From the NCBI RefSeq assembly GCF_014268655.2, contig NZ_JABWQX020000001.1, positions 898,001 to 962,000 on the forward strand: a DNA stretch of 64,000 nt, written 5' to 3'. The stretch comes from Pseudomonas marvdashtae. GTDB lineage: Bacteria > Pseudomonadota > Gammaproteobacteria > Pseudomonadales > Pseudomonadaceae. Position 1 is the stretch's first letter, and every line of letters starts with the position of its first letter. A program made the position numbers and the translations under genes. Positions 61,528-64,000 of this stretch are shown here, piece after piece. The notes beneath the pieces are model-generated. The model searched no databases and was not told the origin of the DNA. It saw only the letters and a list, made by a program, of their open reading frames with translations.

Positions 61528-63015
61528 ATGCCTTATCAACATCCGCTGCTGTTCAAGGCGCTTTGCTACATCGACGGCCATTGGGTCCACAGCGACAGTG
61601 GCCAGAGCATCGCGGTGCACAACCCTGCCACCCGCACGGTCATCGGTCATGTGCCGATGCTCGATCAGCCGCAGATCGTCGCGGCGGTGGACGCGGCGCA
61701 TCGCGCCTTCCCGGCGTGGCGCGAGCAGAGCCTGGAAACTCGCGGCGCGATCCTGCGGCGCTGGGCAGCGTTGATCACCGAGCACAGTGAAGACCTGGCG
61801 CGCATTCTCAGCCTGGAACAGGGCAAGCCGTTGGCCGAATCCCGTGGCGAAATCGCCTATGCCGCCAGCTTCATTCCATGGTTCGCCGAAGAGGCCCGAC
61901 GCCTGTATGGGCAGAACATCCCCAGTCACATCCCCAATGCTCACTTGGGCACCCTCAAGGAACCGGTGGGCGTCTGCGCGTTGCTCACACCGTGGAATTT
62001 CCCATCGGCAATGATCACCCGCAAGGCCGCCGCCGCACTGGCCGCCGGCTGCACCGTAGTGGTCAAGCCAGCCCATGAAACACCGTACTCGGCCCTGGCA
62101 TTGGCACAACTGGCCGAGGAGGCAGGTTTTCCCGCCGGGGTCTTCAACGTGGTCTTGGGCGAGCCGCAAATGGCCATGGAAACCCTGGTCAAGGACCGTC
62201 GCGTGCGCTCGGTAAGTTTTACCGGCTCGACCCGAGTGGGCAAATTGGTCCTGCAAGCGGCGGCTCATGACGTGAAAAAAGTCGCGTTGGAGTTGGGCGG
62301 TAACGCGCCGTTCATTGTCTGCGCCGACGCCGATTTGGCGCTAGCGGTGAAAGTCGCCGTCGAAGCGAAGTTCCAGACGTCGGGCCAGGATTGCTGTGCG
62401 GCCAACCGGATCATGGTGCAGCGTCCGGTCTATCAGGCATTTCTTGCGCGTTTCGCCGAAGCTGCCCGTGCCTTGCGGGTCGGGCCGGCAATGGTCGATC
62501 AACAAGAGCAGAGCGTGGACGTCGGCCCGTTGATGCACCAGGCGGCGTTCGATGGGACTGCTGATCGTGTCGCCGATGCCCTGGCCCTCGGCGCTCAACG
62601 CCTGGTAGGCGGCGAGGCTCACGCCTTGGGCGGGTTGTTCTATCAGCCGACCGTGCTGGCCGATGTCACGCCGCAGATGCGTATCTACCGTGAGGAAAAT
62701 TTCGCGCCCATCGCCGGGGTGATGCCGTTCGACACCTTGGACGAGGCCATCGAAATGGCCAACGACACCGAGTACGGCCTGGCGGCCTATATTTGCTCGA
62801 ACCGCCTGGACGTCATTTATCCGCTGATTCGCCGTCTCGACCACGCCATGGTCGCGGTCAACGGCGTCAAGTTCACCGGCCACCCGATTCCCTTCGGTGG
62901 CATGAAAGCCTCGGGCCTCGGCCGCGAGGGTGGCAGCGAGGGCTTCGAGCCCTTTGTCGAAACCAAATATTTTTGCCTGCACCATCAAGGCCAGTTCCCA
63001 GGAGAGCCCGCATGA
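61528..63015 (+). CDS. doeC: Aspartate-semialdehyde dehydrogenase DoeC (aldehyde dehydrogenase family)
   Basis: A 495-aa NAD(P)-dependent aldehyde dehydrogenase similar to succinate-semialdehyde dehydrogenases. It has LTPWNFPSAMITRKAAAALAAG, the GSTRVGK loop, catalytic Glu in VALELGGNAPFIV and catalytic Cys in TSGQDCCAANR. In ectoine loci it oxidises aspartate semialdehyde to aspartate. I chose the ATG at 61528 (GGAG upstream). It overlaps doeD by 4 bp (ATGA). Confidence 0.88.
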   Translation: MPYQHPLLFKALCYIDGHWVHSDSGQSIAVHNPATRTVIGHVPMLDQPQIVAAVDAAHRAFPAWREQSLETRGAILRRWAALITEHSEDLARILSLEQGKPLAESRGEIAYAASFIPWFAEEARRLYGQNIPSHIPNAHLGTLKEPVGVCALLTPWNFPSAMITRKAAAALAAGCTVVVKPAHETPYSALALAQLAEEAGFPAGVFNVVLGEPQMAMETLVKDRRVRSVSFTGSTRVGKLVLQAAAHDVKKVALELGGNAPFIVCADADLALAVKVAVEAKFQTSGQDCCAANRIMVQRPVYQAFLARFAEAARALRVGPAMVDQQEQSVDVGPLMHQAAFDGTADRVADALALGAQRLVGGEAHALGGLFYQPTVLADVTPQMRIYREENFAPIAGVMPFDTLDEAIEMANDTEYGLAAYICSNRLDVIYPLIRRLDHAMVAVNGVKFTGHPIPFGGMKASGLGREGGSEGFEPFVETKYFCLHHQGQFPGEPA

Positions 63016-64000
63016 GCCAAGAACTCAACACGCTGTTCGAACAAGACCGTGCGCATTTCATGCACCCCTCGACCCACGCCCATGATCACGCCAGTGGTGC
63101 GCTCAAGGGACGGATCATCAAGAGCGCGTCAGGTATTCGCATTCGCGACCATGAAGGGCGTGATTTCATCGACGCTTTCGCCGGGCTCTATTGCGTGAAC
63201 ATTGGTTATGGCCGTACCGAAGTGGCGGACGCCATCTACAAGCAAGCCAAGGAATTGGCCTATTACCACACCTATGTAGGCCATTCGAGCGAGGCGATCA
63301 TCGAGCTGTCCAGCCGCATCATGGATTGGGCGCCGGAGGGGATGAAGAAGGTTTATTACGGGTTGTCCGGCTCCGACGCCAACGAAACGCAGATCAAACT
63401 GGTGCGTTACTACAACAACGTCCTGGGCCGGCCGCAGAAGAAGAAAATCATCTCCCGTGACCGTGGCTACCACGGCTCGGGCATCATGACCGGCAGCCTG
63501 ACCGGGCTGCCGGCCTTTCACCAACACTTCGACCTGCCGGCGGAAGGCGTCAAGCACACCGTATGTCCGCATTGGTATCGCAAGGCCCCGGCGGGCATGG
63601 ACGAAGCGAACTTCGTGCGTTATTGCGCCGATGAGCTGGAAAAAATGATCCTCGCCGAAGGCCCGGACACCGTCGCGGCGTTCATCGGCGAACCGGTGAT
63701 GGGCACTGGCGGCATCATCGTTCCGCCAGCGGGTTATTGGGATGCAATCCAGGCCGTGCTGGACAAGTACGACGTGCTGTTGATCGCCGACGAGGTGGTC
63801 TGCGCGTTTGGCCGCCTCGGTTCGAAAATGGGCAGCCAGCGCTATGGCATGAAACCGGACCTGATCACCACCGCCAAGGGGCTGACCAGTGCTTATGCGC
63901 CGTTGTCGGCGGTGATCATCGGCGAAAAAGTTTGGAGCGTGATTGAAAAAGCCTCCCAGGCCGAAGGCGCGATGGGCCATGGCTGGACTTACTCCGGACA
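63012..64000 (+). CDS. doeD: Diaminobutyrate transaminase DoeD, 3' end beyond the window
   Basis: The first 329 codons of a class III PLP aminotransferase, cut by the window end. Start MSQELNTLFEQDRAHFMHPS; then YYGLSGSDANETQIKLVRYYNN, SRDRGYHGSGIMTGSLTGL, LIADEVVCAFGRLG and the PLP lysine in TTAKGLTSAYAPLSA. In ectoine catabolism it moves the 4-amino group of diaminobutyrate to give aspartate semialdehyde for DoeC. Translationally coupled with doeC. Confidence 0.88.
   Translation, partial: MSQELNTLFEQDRAHFMHPSTHAHDHASGALKGRIIKSASGIRIRDHEGRDFIDAFAGLYCVNIGYGRTEVADAIYKQAKELAYYHTYVGHSSEAIIELSSRIMDWAPEGMKKVYYGLSGSDANETQIKLVRYYNNVLGRPQKKKIISRDRGYHGSGIMTGSLTGLPAFHQHFDLPAEGVKHTVCPHWYRKAPAGMDEANFVRYCADELEKMILAEGPDTVAAFIGEPVMGTGGIIVPPAGYWDAIQAVLDKYDVLLIADEVVCAFGRLGSKMGSQRYGMKPDLITTAKGLTSAYAPLSAVIIGEKVWSVIEKASQAEGAMGHGWTYSG

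Noticed and set aside
63012..64000. doeD as a truncated pseudogene
   Set aside because: The frame is open to the last base; the cut is the window edge, not a stop codon.

Overview
The window looks like chromosomal DNA of a Pseudomonas of the P. fluorescens group. It is GC-rich, and its gene families and local orders are typical of that group: folM-folE-folX, hmgR/hmgA-fahA-maiA, fhpR/fhp, cyoABCDE, a short LOV protein beside a LitR-type MerR regulator, and paired GTGGCGAGGGAGCTTGCTCCC repeats of the REPIN kind. There are no rRNA or tRNA genes, insertion sequences, prophage or CRISPR arrays. The main sign of acquired DNA is a HigB/HigA-type toxin-antitoxin pair lying between two identical copies of a terminator.

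Layout. 1-5450: a tetrahydromonapterin operon (folM, folE, folX, then a cut-off DUF1244 gene), a monooxygenase-like gene, then a probable blue-light sensing pair (class II LitR-like MerR regulator and short LOV protein) around a PilZ-like protein, and a flavodoxin. 5600-9150: class II aldolase, MEST-like hydrolase, SDR, and an AmpDh3-type amidase on the other strand. 9150-15700: an unassigned 650-bp gap, then the outer-membrane/periplasmic pair DUF1302-DUF1329 and a large MalT-like LuxR regulator. 15800-20730: an orphan unknown gene and the homogentisate pathway (hmgR; hmgA, fahA, maiA) with a 17-bp palindromic operator. 20750-25180: housekeeping and stress genes, including a leucine dehydrogenase-like protein that lacks its catalytic lysine, SOS-controlled yebG, psiE and a short HPF-like protein. 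25200-29150: ferric citrate uptake (fecI, fecR, fecA). 29260-35040: AraC/DMT exporter pair, DUF2165, hydroxyacid reductase, YkgJ-like protein, a small secreted protein and cheV. 35195-38080: NO-responsive fhpR and flavohaemoglobin fhp with three NorR-type sites. 38300-44450: dsbB and the cytochrome bo3 operon. 44460-45300: the toxin-antitoxin islet. 45350-51200: unknown protein, DUF72, diguanylate cyclase, LysR, acetylornithine-type aminotransferase and an OmpA lipoprotein.

51385-64000 is a near-complete ectoine/5-hydroxyectoine uptake and catabolism locus: ehuBCDA importer on the minus strand, divergent enuR, then eutB, eutC, doeA, doeB, an AsnC regulator (doeX), doeC and doeD, the last cut by the window end. 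Ectoine would be imported, ring-opened by DoeA, deacetylated by DoeB to diaminobutyrate, transaminated by DoeD and oxidised by DoeC to aspartate. eutA is not present between enuR and doeD. A shared 16-bp motif upstream of ehuB/enuR and of eutB is a candidate EnuR operator.

Functional links: tetrahydromonapterin made by FolM/FolX is the reported cofactor of Pseudomonas phenylalanine hydroxylase, whose pathway feeds the homogentisate genes here; folE has, as I recall, been reported as light-inducible in P. putida through LitR and a short LOV protein, both encoded next door. All functional statements come from reading the sequence and from family knowledge; no searches were run.
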